Positions 28,093 through 38,260 of a stretch of DNA of 64,000 bases are shown here, one piece after another (the stretch's first letter is position 1; every line of letters starts with the position of its first letter). This stretch comes from Streptomyces antimycoticus. Its GTDB lineage: Bacteria > Actinomycetota > Actinomycetes > Streptomycetales > Streptomycetaceae. The stretch is from assembly GCF_005405925.1 (NCBI RefSeq), contig NZ_BJHV01000001.1, forward strand, positions 7,936,001 to 8,000,000. The letters are read 5' to 3'. A model generated the notes under the pieces. That model did not search any database and was not told where the DNA came from. It saw only the letters and a program-made list of their open reading frames with translations. The position numbers were made by a program, and so were the translations under genes.

Positions 28093-30029
28093 CCCGCGCG
28101 CACCGCGGCTTCCTCTCTGTCCTGCTCCTGGCGCCCGCTGCCCTCCTCATCGGCGCCGGGCCGTTCACCGGGCCACCCGCGCAGGCAGTCACGCTCCCCA
28201 CAGCAACATTCCCGACGCTCGCCGTACCGGCTGATCCAGAACCGCGTCCCCAGCCCGGGCCCGCGACAAGCGCACCCGAGCCCCGAGCGGGTCCCACCCA
28301 TCCTGAGGCCACGCCCGGGCCGAGTCCGGCTCCTGGCCGTCCCTCTCATAAGCCCTCACAGCGGCCGAGGCTGGAGCCGGCTCCCGGACTGACACCTCCT
28401 GCCTGCAAGGTCACCAGCGGTGACTGCTCCCCGGCGGGCTGGGGCCTGGACGGTTTCCTCGACATCCCCGGGATGATCGTGAACGCGATCACCTCGTTCC
28501 TGGGAATGATCGTCGAGCAGATCATGAAGCCATTGCGGGAGCTGCTCGCCGACACCCTCCTCGCAACGCCCGACGTCACCCGGCACGCCGACCTGAAACG
28601 GCTATGGGCCGGGTCGATGGGCATCACAGCCGGGATCTACGTGCTGTTCGTGACTGCCGGCGGGATCACGGTGATGGGGTATGAGACCGTCCAGACCCGG
28701 TATGCGCTCAAACAGATCGCCCCGCGCCTGCTGATCGGGTTGATCGCCTCGGCAACGTCGCTGACCGTGATGGGCAAGGTCATCGCCTTGGGCAACGCGC
28801 TCTCCCACGCGATCTTAGGCATCGAAGCGGCCGACGCCGGGCAGGGGCTGGTCGAGCGAGCCCTTCCCTTCTCCCTGTTCGGCGCTCCCGGGCTCAAGAT
28901 CTACCTGCTGATCGTATCGATCGTCATGATCGTGCTGATCCTGGCTGTGCTGATCGGCTTTGTCGTACGGGTCGCCGTCATGGCTCTGCTTGCCGTGTCC
29001 GGTCCCTTGGCGTTGGCCTGTCATGCCCACCCGCTCACCGACCCGGTGGCCCGGCTGTGGTGGCGCGGCCTCGCCGGGTGCCTGGTCATTCAGGTCGCGC
29101 AGTCGATGACGTTCATCGTCGCGCTCAAGCTGTTCTTCGCACCCGGCGCCACCGCGCTGGGGATTCCGTACTCGGATCAGCTGGGCACGATGCTGGCCGG
29201 GCTCGCCTTGTTCTGGGTGCTGTTCAAGATCCCCGGCTGGACGATGCAGGTCGTCTTCCGCGCCACCCCGATCCACAACCCCCACGCCCCCACCGCCGTA
29301 CGCCTCCTGCGGACCCTGGCCCTGTACCGGCTCATGGACCGCTACCTCCCCGGCACATCCCTGCTGCGCCGCGGCCCTGGCGGAGGTGGCCGGCCCGGTG
29401 GCGCGGGCGGACATCCCGGTCGTGGCGGCGGGGGTCCACCACGACCGGGACCACAGCCAGGCTCGCCACTGGTCCGCAGGTGGCTCGGCACTGGCTCGGC
29501 CGCCGCGGCGAGCAGAGCGCCCGGTTCTGGGCCCGGAACCGCCACTGGCTCTCCTACGCCCGGCAGCCCTTCGGGCCCGGTGGGCACGGGCACGTCCCAA
29601 GCCGGAGCCCCAGCGGCCGGCTCGACAACGGCGCCCACGCTCCCAAGGGGACCGGCGGGCCGCCTGAGCACCGGCTCGCGAATGGCCTCACCTGGTACTT
29701 CTCAGCAGAAGGGCCCACACACCGTGGTCCATCCCGCACAAGCACGCCGCAAGCGGCAACTGACGTTGCCCGTGGCCGCGCAGCGCGTCTCCACCCGTCC
29801 GCCGCGACCGGTCCAGACCTGGCTGCCGATCCGGGCCGAGCGCGTCCCGCGACCGCACCCCACCATCAGCGGCTCGGCCTCCCCGTCGTCCGCGCGACCT
29901 CCCGTCGGTCGGCCCGTTCCGCGGATGGCCTCGCGGCAGATGGTGCTGCGGATCCCGGCCGAGCGGGTGCGTGCCCGGCCCGTACGCCCGGCGCAGTTGC
30001 GCCTTCCTCTTGAACCGCCCCGGAGGTGA
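28089..30029 (+). CDS. VirB6/TrbL-like polytopic conjugation protein
   Basis: The 646-residue protein has a signal peptide and a Pro-rich extracytoplasmic stretch to about residue 100, then amphipathic and membrane helices (MIVNAITSFLGMIVEQIMKP, AGIYVLFVTAGGITVMG, APRLLIGLIASATSLTVM, IYLLIVSIVMIVLILAVLIG, VRVAVMALLAVSGPLALACH, LAGLALFWVLFKIPG). The last 200 residues are Gly/Pro/Ala-rich and then basic (ARRKRQLTLP), probably cytoplasmic. Such proteins form the inner-membrane channel of type IV secretion machines. ATGA-coupled to the pilin-like gene. Confidence 0.75.
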   Translation: MTRAHRGFLSVLLLAPAALLIGAGPFTGPPAQAVTLPTATFPTLAVPADPEPRPQPGPATSAPEPRAGPTHPEATPGPSPAPGRPSHKPSQRPRLEPAPGLTPPACKVTSGDCSPAGWGLDGFLDIPGMIVNAITSFLGMIVEQIMKPLRELLADTLLATPDVTRHADLKRLWAGSMGITAGIYVLFVTAGGITVMGYETVQTRYALKQIAPRLLIGLIASATSLTVMGKVIALGNALSHAILGIEAADAGQGLVERALPFSLFGAPGLKIYLLIVSIVMIVLILAVLIGFVVRVAVMALLAVSGPLALACHAHPLTDPVARLWWRGLAGCLVIQVAQSMTFIVALKLFFAPGATALGIPYSDQLGTMLAGLALFWVLFKIPGWTMQVVFRATPIHNPHAPTAVRLLRTLALYRLMDRYLPGTSLLRRGPGGGGRPGGAGGHPGRGGGGPPRPGPQPGSPLVRRWLGTGSAAAASRAPGSGPGTATGSPTPGSPSGPVGTGTSQAGAPAAGSTTAPTLPRGPAGRLSTGSRMASPGTSQQKGPHTVVHPAQARRKRQLTLPVAAQRVSTRPPRPVQTWLPIRAERVPRPHPTISGSASPSSARPPVGRPVPRMASRQMVLRIPAERVRARPVRPAQLRLPLEPPRR

Positions 30030-30035
30030 GGGTTC

Positions 30036-30983
30036 ATGACAGATGGATACGACGACGGTGTCGCTACGACCCGGATTCCGGCGGATATCGCGCGCCCGGA
30101 CCGCGTGCTGGGCCCGCTCACCGCGCGGCAGACCGCCATCCTGGCCGGGTGCGTACTGGTGCTGTACGGCGGGTATTGGCTCGCGCGGCCGTTCATGCCG
30201 CCGCTGACGTATCTGGCCATGGTGGTCCCCGTGGCCGGAGCCGTCACCGCGGTCGCGGTGGGCGCCCGGGAAGGCATCGGCCTGGACCGGTTTCTCCTCG
30301 CCGCCCTCGCTCACGCCCGCATCCCCAAACGACGAGTGCACGCTCCGGAAGGCGTGCCCGCGCTGCCGGAGATCGTGAACAAGGAAATGGGCAAGGCGGC
30401 CGGACCGATGCCGGTGCCGGTGCGGATGCCATATCGCGGTGTCGGCCCGGTGGGCACGGTGGATCTGGCCGAGCAGGGGCAGGCGGCGCTGGGGGTCTGC
30501 TCGCCGGTCAACTTCGACCTGCACAGTGGTGCCGAACAGCAGGGCCTGGTCGCCGCGTACGGACGCTGGCTCAACTCCCTGACCGGCCCGACCCAGCTCC
30601 TGCTCCGCTGTCACCGCACCGATCTCACGCCTCTGGCCGACCAGCTCCACCACAGTGCCCCGGCCCTGCCGCACCCGGCGCTGGAGAGAGCGGCCCGCGC
30701 ACACGCCGACTACCTTGCCCATCTCGCCGGGACAGGCGACCTGCTGACCCGCCAGATCGTCCTTGTCGCACGGGAAGAGACACCGCCGCGCCGAGCCCGG
30801 CCTTCTGCCTGCAGCGCACGGGCTGTCCAGCGCATCCAGGAGGCGACTCGCGGGCTCACTCCCGCAGGAATCAGCGTCACCCCACTCGACTATGAGCAGA
30901 CCACGGCGTTGATCACCGTCGCCTGCAACCCCGATCCCCCCACAACGCCGCTCGATTCGGAAGCGCAAGGAGTCGAGGCATGA
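30036..30983 (+). CDS. PrgI-like T4SS component with two membrane helices
   Basis: The 315-residue protein begins with a short cytoplasmic tail, then two adjacent membrane helices (RQTAILAGCVLVLYGGYWLA and YLAMVVPVAGAVTAVAVGA), followed by RFLLAALAHARIPKRRVHAP. The rest is a soluble domain (VGPVGTVDLAEQGQAALGVC, LNSLTGPTQLLLRCHRTDL). This is the layout of PrgI/SCO6880-type proteins that couple to VirB4 in actinobacterial conjugation loci. Its stop overlaps the VirB4 ATG, which supports a physical partnership. Confidence 0.72.
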   Translation: MTDGYDDGVATTRIPADIARPDRVLGPLTARQTAILAGCVLVLYGGYWLARPFMPPLTYLAMVVPVAGAVTAVAVGAREGIGLDRFLLAALAHARIPKRRVHAPEGVPALPEIVNKEMGKAAGPMPVPVRMPYRGVGPVGTVDLAEQGQAALGVCSPVNFDLHSGAEQQGLVAAYGRWLNSLTGPTQLLLRCHRTDLTPLADQLHHSAPALPHPALERAARAHADYLAHLAGTGDLLTRQIVLVAREETPPRRARPSACSARAVQRIQEATRGLTPAGISVTPLDYEQTTALITVACNPDPPTTPLDSEAQGVEA

Positions 30984-32839
30984 TCCGACGTCCCCGAAAC
31001 CGGCGCCGGGCGGACCATGAGGTCGTCCGGGCCGGAGAGCTGTTGCAGCCTGCGGGCCCGGAGGCGCTTGAGGTGCATGCCCGCACCCTCGCGATCGGGG
31101 GCCACCTGGCCTCCACCATGGTCGTGACCGGCTACCCGGCTGAGGTCAGCCCCGGCTGGCTGGCGCCCCTCCTCGCCTTCCCTGGTCACCTGGACATCGC
31201 GCTCCACATCGAACCGGTCCCCAACCTCGTGGCGGCGGCCGGTCTGAAGAAGCAGCGTGCCCGGCTGGAATCCGGACGCCGGGGCGCCTTCGACAAGGGG
31301 CACTTGGACAATCCGGAGGTCGAGGCCGCCGCTGCGGACGCGGCCGATCTCGCCTACCGGATCGCCCGTGGCGAGGGAAAGCTTTTCCACGTGGGCCTGT
31401 ACATGACCGTCCACGCCTCGGACGAGGAGACCTTGGCCGAGCAGGTCGCCGCCGTCAAAGCGGTCGCGGAGTCACTGCTGATGACGGTCGCACCGACGAC
31501 CTACCGGGCGTTGCCCGGCTGGCTGACCACCCTGCCCTTGGGCATCGACATGCTGAAGATCCGCCGCACCTTCGACACTGCGGCGCTCGCCGCCTGCTAC
31601 CCCTTCGCCAGCCCCGAACTGCCCGCTCCCGCCGATGCTGCTGGAGCCGGGGCCGGAGCGGGGTCGCAGGTGCTGTACGGGCTGAACGCCGTCTCCGGCG
31701 CGCCGGTGTTGTGGGACCGCTTCGGATGCGACAACTACAACTCGGTCACCCTCGCCCGTTCCGGGGCCGGCAAGTCGTACCTGGCCAAGCTGGAGCTGTT
31801 GCGGCTGCTGTTCACCGGAGTGACCGCCTCCGTGGTCGACCCGGAAAACGAGTACGTACGCCTGGCCGAGACGGTCGGCGGCACCGTGGTCGCGCTCGGC
31901 GCCGACGGCGTGCGCCTGAACCCCTTCGACCTCCCTTGTCACGGCGAGGCCGGCGGTGAGGATGTCCTGACGCGACGGGTGCTGTTCCTGCACCGCTTCT
32001 TGGCTGTGCTCTTCGGCGCCGAGGTGAAGGGCGCGGAGGAAGCTGTGCTCGACCGGGCGCTCCTGGCCACCTATGCCCGGGTGGGGATCACGGCGGATGC
32101 GCGGACCTGGACGCGGACCCCGCCAGTACTCGCGGACCTCGCGGAGGTTCTTGGCGAGGACGGGAGTGAGGTGGCTGCGGGGCTGGTGGAGCGGCTGACG
32201 CCGTATGTCACCGGTTCGCATGCCTGCGTCTTCAACGGCCACAGCACGGTGAGCACCGCGGGTCATCTGGTGGTCTTCGCGCTGCGGCAGCTGCCGGAGG
32301 AGGTCAAGGCTCCGGCGATGCTGCTGGCGCTGGATGCGATCTGGCGCCAGGTCACCGATGCGGGCAGGGGCGGCAAGCATCTGGTGATCGTGGACGAGGC
32401 GTGGCTGCTGATGCGTGACGAGGCGGGGGCGCGCTTTCTGTTCCGGATGGCCAAGGCCGCTCGCAAAAACTGGACGGGGCTGGTCGTCATCACCCAGGAC
32501 GCAGATGACGTCCTCGCCTCGCCGCTGGGGAGAGCGGTGGTCGCGAACGCGGCGACCCAGATTCTGCTCCGGCAGGCCCCACAAGCGATCGACACCATCA
32601 GTGCCTCGTTCCGGCTCTCCCACGGTGAGCGGGAGTTCCTGCTGTCCGCCGGGAGGGGCGAGGCGTTGCTGCTGGCCGGGGAACGCCGCAAAGTCGCGCT
32701 GATCTCCGTGGCCGCCCCGGGGGAGCACGAGATCATCACCACCGACCCCGGAGAACTCGCCGCCCAGCAGTGGACCGAGGACACCGATCCCGACCTCGCT
32801 GTCGACCACGATCTCGGCGAAGAGACGTGGAACCAATGA
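30980..32839 (+). CDS. virB4: VirB4-like conjugation ATPase
   Basis: The protein has 619 residues. The N-terminal half is the VirB4 accessory domain (VTGYPAEVSPGWLAPLLAFP, GEGKLFHVGLYMTVHA). The ATPase domain has Walker A LARSGAGKSYLAKLELLRL at about residues 255-273, DPENEYVRLAE, Walker B KHLVIVDEAWLLMRDE, and NWTGLVVITQDADDVLASPL ahead of the Gln sensor region. It should power pilus or channel assembly at the membrane. It is translationally coupled to genes on both sides. Confidence 0.9.
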   Translation: MIRRPRNRRRADHEVVRAGELLQPAGPEALEVHARTLAIGGHLASTMVVTGYPAEVSPGWLAPLLAFPGHLDIALHIEPVPNLVAAAGLKKQRARLESGRRGAFDKGHLDNPEVEAAAADAADLAYRIARGEGKLFHVGLYMTVHASDEETLAEQVAAVKAVAESLLMTVAPTTYRALPGWLTTLPLGIDMLKIRRTFDTAALAACYPFASPELPAPADAAGAGAGAGSQVLYGLNAVSGAPVLWDRFGCDNYNSVTLARSGAGKSYLAKLELLRLLFTGVTASVVDPENEYVRLAETVGGTVVALGADGVRLNPFDLPCHGEAGGEDVLTRRVLFLHRFLAVLFGAEVKGAEEAVLDRALLATYARVGITADARTWTRTPPVLADLAEVLGEDGSEVAAGLVERLTPYVTGSHACVFNGHSTVSTAGHLVVFALRQLPEEVKAPAMLLALDAIWRQVTDAGRGGKHLVIVDEAWLLMRDEAGARFLFRMAKAARKNWTGLVVITQDADDVLASPLGRAVVANAATQILLRQAPQAIDTISASFRLSHGEREFLLSAGRGEALLLAGERRKVALISVAAPGEHEIITTDPGELAAQQWTEDTDPDLAVDHDLGEETWNQ

Positions 32840-35234
32840 CCGTCACCGCGCTCGTCACCGGCCCGGTGCCCCGTGGCCCGGTGGTGGACTTCCTCACCGA
32901 CCCCACTGCCTTCTGGGCCTCCATCACCCGAACAGTTCTCGGCTGGGCCGCCCCTTACATGCCCGTGCTCGTACCGGTCGCGACGGCGGCCGCCGTGTGC
33001 GTCACCACCGCCCGCGGCCGGATGCGGCGCAGACGCCAGCGGCGCTTCGCCGACGACGCACGCTGCGTCGAAATCCTCGCCCCGCCCCAGATCCCCGCCA
33101 AAGGAGGTGACGTGCTGTGGGCACAGCTATCGGGTCTGCTGCGGCCGTGGTGGCGACGCCTTACCGATGGCCAGCCGCATCTGGGGTTCGAGTACGCATG
33201 GTCGCCGACGGGACTGGGGATCCGGCTGTGGGTGCCGGGGACCGTGCCGCTGGGGCTGGTGCGGCGGGCGGTGGAGGCGGCCTGGCCCGGGGCCCACACT
33301 CGCGTCCAACAGCCACCGGAGCTCATCCCGCCGGGCCATGTGGTGACGGCGGGGCGGCTGCGCCCGGCCCGGCCGGAGGTGCTGCCGCTGCGCACCGAGC
33401 ACGTGGCCGACCCACTCCGGGCGCTGCTGCAGGCGGCCACCGGTATGAGCGAGGGCGAGACCGCGCTCGTGCAGATCCTGGTCCGCCCGGCAACCGGCGC
33501 CGCTGTGCGGCGGGCCCGCCGCTCCGCGCGGCGGTTGAAGGCCGGAGGCTCGGCCCCGCGGCTGCCCGCGCTCGGCGCGTTCCTGCTGCACCGGCCGCAG
33601 CCAGCACTGGCCCGGCGGCAGGATGTCGAGCATGGTGTCGCGGTCCGCCAGTCCGCCGCCAAACTCACCGGCCCCAATGGCACACGTCCATCACCTACGC
33701 CGCCACCTGCACACGCCAGGAGGAGCGCGCGCGGGATGTGGTGCGGGGACGTGCGCACGCGCTGGCCTCCGCGTTCGGCCTGTACGCGGAACTCAACTGG
33801 CTCGTCCGCACCCGGCTCGCCCACCCCGAACGATGGCTGGAAGGGCGGGCTTTCCCGCAGCGTGCGGCGCTGCTGTCGGTCCCGGAACTGGCGGCCCTCG
33901 CCCATCTGCCCGTCGACGCGGACGCCCCCGGCCTGCGGCGTGCGGGAGCGCGCTCGGTCCTCCCACCACCCACGGTCCCGGAGCCCGCCCCCGGGTCCGG
34001 GGTCAAGCCGCTGGGCCGCTCCGACACGGGCGCCCGCCGCCCGGTGGGTCTCGCGGTCGCGGACGCCCGCCACCACATCCATCTGATGGGCGCCACCGGT
34101 TCCGGCAAATCCACCCTGGTCGCCCACCTCGTTCTCGACGATGTCCGCCATCACCGGGGCGCGATCGTCATCGATCCCAAGGGCGACCTCGTCACCGACC
34201 TCCTGCATCGCCTGCCCGACACCTGTGCCGACCGCCTGGTCCTCATCGACCCCGATGACTCCCACGCCCCACCGTGCCTGAACGTCCTGGACGGGGCCGA
34301 CATCGACGTGGTCGTCGACAACCTCACCGGCATCTTCCGCCGCATCTTCACCGCCTTCTGGGGCCCCAGGACCGACGACGTCATGCGCGCGGCCTGCCTG
34401 ACCCTGCTCAAACACCGCGCCCACACAGGTCAGCTCGTCACCCTCGCCGACGTCCCCCGGCTCCTGGGCGAACCCGCCTACCGCCTGCGCCTGATCCCCA
34501 CCATCAAAGACCCCGTACTCCGCGGCTTCTGGGCCTGGTACGAGTCCATGTCCGAACCATCCCGCGCGGCCGTGGTCGGCCCGGTGATGAACAAGCTGCG
34601 CGCCTTCCTGCTGCGCGACTTCGCCCGCCGCGCCATCTCCGCCGGCCCCTCCACCTTCGACCTGGCCCAGGTTCTCGACGGCGGCATCCTCCTCGCCCGT
34701 CTCCCCAAAGGTGCTCTCGGTGAGGAGACCGCACGGCTGCTGGGCTCCTTCATCGTCGCCGGGACCTGGCAAGCGGCCTCAGCCCGCGCCCGCACCCCCG
34801 AACACCAGCGCATCGACGCGTCCCTGTACGTGGACGAGGCGCACAACTTCCTCACCCTGCCCTACCCGCTGGAGGACATGCTCGCCGAGGCCCGCGGCTA
34901 CCGGCTGTCCATGGCACTGGCCCACCAGCACCTCGCCCAGCTCCCCCGCGACCTGCGCGAAGGCATCTCCGCCAACGCCCGCAACAAGATCTTTTTCAAC
35001 ACCTCCCCCGAAGATGCCACCGCCCTGGAACGCCACACCCTCCCCACCCTCACCGCCCACGACCTCGCCCACCTCGGCCCCTACCAAGCCGTCGCCCACC
35101 TGCTCACCGCCGGCGCCGAATCCCCGGCCTTCACCCTCACCACCCGGCCCCTCCCACCCCCCGTTCCCGGCCGCGCAGCCGATCTCCGCACCGCCGCAGC
35201 GGCCCGCGCCCACACCCGGGCCACTCGTCCCTGA
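32836..35234 (+). CDS. VirD4/TraG-like coupling ATPase with N-terminal membrane anchor, frame broken
   Basis: One membrane segment near the N-terminus (PYMPVLVPVATAAAVCVTTA) is followed by a linker domain and the motor domain: Walker A HLMGATGSGKSTLVAHLVL, IVIDPKGDLVTDLL, and Walker B RIDASLYVDEAHNFLTLPY, then MALAHQHLAQLPRDLREGIS. The frame breaks at the CCCC run 33672-33675; one more C gives AKLTGPQWHTSITYAATC and a protein of about 800 residues. It is the expected receptor that feeds DNA or protein substrate to the VirB4 channel. It follows virB4 by ATGA overlap. Confidence 0.85.
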
Positions 35235-35309
35235 CCACCGAATCCGCCACGCGCCCGCTCCTCCGCTCACCCGGCCTTCTCCCGACCGATGCCCTGGTGG
35301 TGATCCGCC

Positions 35310-36323
35310 ATGCCCGCTCTGCCCCGCCCCGCCTCCGGACCCGGCTCGCGTTACACCGCGCGCGCCGCACTCACCCGACCCAGGCCCACACCAGCACGGC
35401 ACCGCACGGACCCTGCTGCCCTCACCCGCAGCCTCACCGCCCGCGACCTGTGGATCACCGCCATGGTCCACGAACACCGCGTCCTGACCACCACACAGAT
35501 CGCCCGCATCGCCTTCACCAGCCAACGCTCCGCCCAACGGCGCCTGCGCGTCCTCCACCACCACGCCGTCCTGGACTCCTTCCGCCCACTGACCCAGCAC
35601 GGCTCCGCACCCGAGCACTACACCCTCGGCCCCACCGGCGTCAGCGTCATCGCCGCCCACGCCGGATGCGAACCAGCCGCCCTCGGCTGGCGCCCCACCA
35701 CCACCGGCCGCATCGCCTACTCCCCATCCCTCGGCCACGACATCGGCGTCAACGAACTCCTCACCCACCTCGCCGCCCCCACCCCACACGCCACCCACGG
35801 CCGCCTGACGCTGTGGCTGTCCGAACGGTCCTGCGCCAGACGCTGGGACGACATGATCCGCCCCGACGCCTACGCCCACTGGCACCACCCCACCACCCCC
35901 GACGCGGACAACCCGGGCCTGCTGCCGTTCTTCCTCGAATACGACACCGGCTCCCAGCCCCTGCCCCGCGTCGAAGCCAAACTCGCCGGCTACGCCGCCT
36001 TCACCACCTCCACCAACACCCGCCCCGCCCTCCTCATCCACACCCGCACCGCCTCCCGCGACCGCGCCCTCCGCCACCGCCTCACCCAACCCGCCCGCGA
36101 CCTCGGCCTGTACGTCGCGACCTCCTCCGCCGACTTCACCACCCACACCCCCTGGGGCCCCTGGTGGGCACCCCTCCACCCCACAGCCCCACGCACCACC
36201 CTCACCGGCCTCACCACCCACTGGCCCCACCTCACCCCCGCCACCATCGACCCCACCGACGCCGACACCACCCTCATCCTCCCCACCCCACCCCGGCCAC
36301 CCACAACGCCGGACGGCCGATGA
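35310..36323 (+). CDS. Replication-relaxation family protein
   Basis: The protein has 337 residues. After a basic N-terminus there is a winged-helix region (LWITAMVHEHRVLTTTQIAR, SQRSAQRRLRVLHHHAVLDS) and then an endonuclease-like fold: SLGHDIGVNELLTHLAA, WDDMIRPDAYAHW, LLPFFLEYDTGSQPLPRVEA, KLAGYAAF. The order H-D-E-x-D-K resembles nuclease-like DNA-end processing proteins grouped as replication-relaxation. No classical relaxase is seen in the window, so it may be part of the DNA-processing machinery. Its stop overlaps the next gene. Confidence 0.78.
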   Translation: MPALPRPASGPGSRYTARAALTRPRPTPARHRTDPAALTRSLTARDLWITAMVHEHRVLTTTQIARIAFTSQRSAQRRLRVLHHHAVLDSFRPLTQHGSAPEHYTLGPTGVSVIAAHAGCEPAALGWRPTTTGRIAYSPSLGHDIGVNELLTHLAAPTPHATHGRLTLWLSERSCARRWDDMIRPDAYAHWHHPTTPDADNPGLLPFFLEYDTGSQPLPRVEAKLAGYAAFTTSTNTRPALLIHTRTASRDRALRHRLTQPARDLGLYVATSSADFTTHTPWGPWWAPLHPTAPRTTLTGLTTHWPHLTPATIDPTDADTTLILPTPPRPPTTPDGR

Positions 36324-37252
36324 GCCTGTTCGCCAAGACCACCACCGGAGTCGGCTGCGCGCTCATCGCCCTTCCCCTGCTCGCCGCCCTCACGATCACC
36401 GCACTCCTCAGCTCCCTCATCCCCGGCACCAGCGCCAACACCGCCGCCCCGGGCAGGAACGCGCTGCAAGACATCCCTGCGAGCATGCTGACGCTGTACC
36501 AGCGCGCCGTCCCCGTGTGCCCGGGTCTGTCCTGGACGATCCTCGCCGCCATCGGCAAGGCCGAGACCAACCACGGACGCCACCCCACCATGCGATCCTC
36601 CGCAGGAGCCGTAGGCCCCATGCAATTCCTGCCGTCCACCTTCAAGCTCTACGCACATCCAGTACCGGCAGGCGGGCGCAGACCTCCGACGCCGTGGGAC
36701 CCGGTCGACGCGGTGTTCGCCGCGGCCCGCCTGCTGTGCACACACGGCGCCCGACACAACAAGAACATCGAGCGGGCGATCTACGCCTACAACCCCTCCC
36801 ACACCTACGTCGCAGACGTTCTACGGATCGCACGCCGCTACGCCGCCGCCCTCCCTACAACCTCCGCTGCCGGCCGGGAGGTGGTGGCCTTCGCCCGCCG
36901 CCAGCTCGGCACCCCCTACGTCTGGGGCGGCGACGGCCCCGCCGAAGGCGGCTTCGACTGCTCCGGCCTCACCAAAGCCGCCTACGCCACCATCCACATC
37001 GGCCTCCCGCGCGTGGCACAGGCCCAGTACGACGCCGGCCCCCGCCTCCCCGCCGGAACACCCCTCCTACCAGGCGACCTGCTGTTCTTCGGCACCAGCC
37101 CGCGGGCCGTCACGCACGTCGGTATCTACAGCGGCCACCACCACATGATCGACGCACCCCACCCCGGCGCCGTGGTCAGAGAAACCCGCGTCCAGCTGAC
37201 CGGCCCCACCTACCAGGGAGCAACCCGCCCGAGCCCGCGCGGTACGCAGTGA
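36320..37252 (+). CDS. Cell-wall hydrolase: lytic transglycosylase plus NlpC/P60 (VirB1-like)
   Basis: The 310-residue protein has an N-terminal hydrophobic anchor (GCALIALPLLAALTITALL). Residues about 60-180 form a soluble-lytic-transglycosylase domain (ILAAIGKAETNHGRHPTM with the catalytic Glu, then GAVGPMQFLPSTF and YNPSHTYVADVL). Residues about 190-305 form an NlpC/P60 peptidase: GTPYVWGGDGPAEGGFDCSG with the catalytic Cys, LLPGDLLFFG and THVGIYSGHHHMIDA with the His. It opens peptidoglycan for the conjugation channel. Confidence 0.9.
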   Translation: MSLFAKTTTGVGCALIALPLLAALTITALLSSLIPGTSANTAAPGRNALQDIPASMLTLYQRAVPVCPGLSWTILAAIGKAETNHGRHPTMRSSAGAVGPMQFLPSTFKLYAHPVPAGGRRPPTPWDPVDAVFAAARLLCTHGARHNKNIERAIYAYNPSHTYVADVLRIARRYAAALPTTSAAGREVVAFARRQLGTPYVWGGDGPAEGGFDCSGLTKAAYATIHIGLPRVAQAQYDAGPRLPAGTPLLPGDLLFFGTSPRAVTHVGIYSGHHHMIDAPHPGAVVRETRVQLTGPTYQGATRPSPRGTQ

Positions 37253-38136
37253 GCACGCACCCCACCCCCGCCGAGATCGACACCTTGATGCGCACGCTCG
37301 TCCGCATCCTGGCCGGCGTCGCCGCCGTCGCCCTCATCTTCACCGCCGTCAACGTCACCCTCTTCGCGGTCGATCACCACATCCCCTGGCCGATCGCCGT
37401 CCTCCTCGACCCGATGGTCGCCCTCACCCTCACCACCGTCCTCTACGCCGACGCACGACTCGCCGCCTGGAACATCCCCCCACCACGCTGGTCCACCACC
37501 CTGCGCTGGTCCACCGGCCTGGCCGCCACCGTCATGAACACCTGGACCTCCCTCTGGCCCGACGACCACATCGGCTGGCCCCGCCACGCCGACCCCGCCG
37601 GAGTGCTCCTCCACGCAGTGCCACCCCTGCTCCTCATCGGCCTAACAGAAACCGTCGCCGCCTACCGCCGCTGCACCTCCCAAACACGCCCGCACCCCAC
37701 CACCGCACCCCACGACAACCACCCTGAGGAGCACCCCAGGAACACACCGGGAGCACCCACAGCCCCCGCTCCACCACCGTCCGAGCGCACTGATGAGGAA
37801 GACGGGCGCCCGACAGCGGCCACCACACGCCACGACAGCCACGAACCCACCCCCGATGGACCCGTGGACCAGCCAGATGAACACAGCCGCGCAGACGCCG
37901 ATGTGTACGCGCGGGCTCTCGCACTGGATCTCGCGGCCCGCCAGCACACCGGTCAGCCGATCAGCATCCGCCAGCTCCGCCGCCACCTGCACCTGGGCCA
38001 ACACCGCGCCCGAGAGCTCCGCACCCGGCTCGACACCGAGCGCACCCCGGGAGCACCCGCACCTCACCCCGCACCCCAAACCGCACCCGGCGGGCCGCTC
38101 CAAGAAGCACCCGCCCGAGGGACGGGAGCGGCTTGA
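37249..38136 (+). CDS. DUF2637-like membrane protein with C-terminal DNA-binding-like region
   Basis: The 295-residue protein starts at a GTG overlapping the previous stop. Four hydrophobic segments occupy the first 145 residues (RILAGVAAVALIFTAVNVTL, WPIAVLLDPMVALTLTTVLY, GLAATVMNTWTSLW, LLHAVPPLLLIGLTETVAAY). A long polar Pro/Thr/His linker then leads to a helical C-terminus (PISIRQLRRHLHLGQHRARE) that looks like a helix-turn-helix. Proteins of this type are widespread on actinobacterial plasmids and are linked to spread functions. The 124-nt gap after it has no gene. Confidence 0.65.
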   Translation: MSTHPTPAEIDTLMRTLVRILAGVAAVALIFTAVNVTLFAVDHHIPWPIAVLLDPMVALTLTTVLYADARLAAWNIPPPRWSTTLRWSTGLAATVMNTWTSLWPDDHIGWPRHADPAGVLLHAVPPLLLIGLTETVAAYRRCTSQTRPHPTTAPHDNHPEEHPRNTPGAPTAPAPPPSERTDEEDGRPTAATTRHDSHEPTPDGPVDQPDEHSRADADVYARALALDLAARQHTGQPISIRQLRRHLHLGQHRARELRTRLDTERTPGAPAPHPAPQTAPGGPLQEAPARGTGAA

Positions 38137-38260
38137 CTAGTCGGCCGCCACAGAGCGTTCATAGTCGTCGCCGCGGACCACCGCGTAGGCCACGCGCCGC
38201 GAGCACCCCGGCCGGGGCTCTCTCCACAACCGCCCACCACCGCACGCGGGAGACCCCACC

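Noticed and set aside
29057..30013. Alternative plus frame in the 3' half of the VirB6/TrbL-like gene, as a possible further frame break
   Set aside because: The main frame stays open to a sensible basic C-terminus (ARRKRQLTLP) and is followed by a well-placed next gene; the alternative shows only Pro/Arg-rich text.
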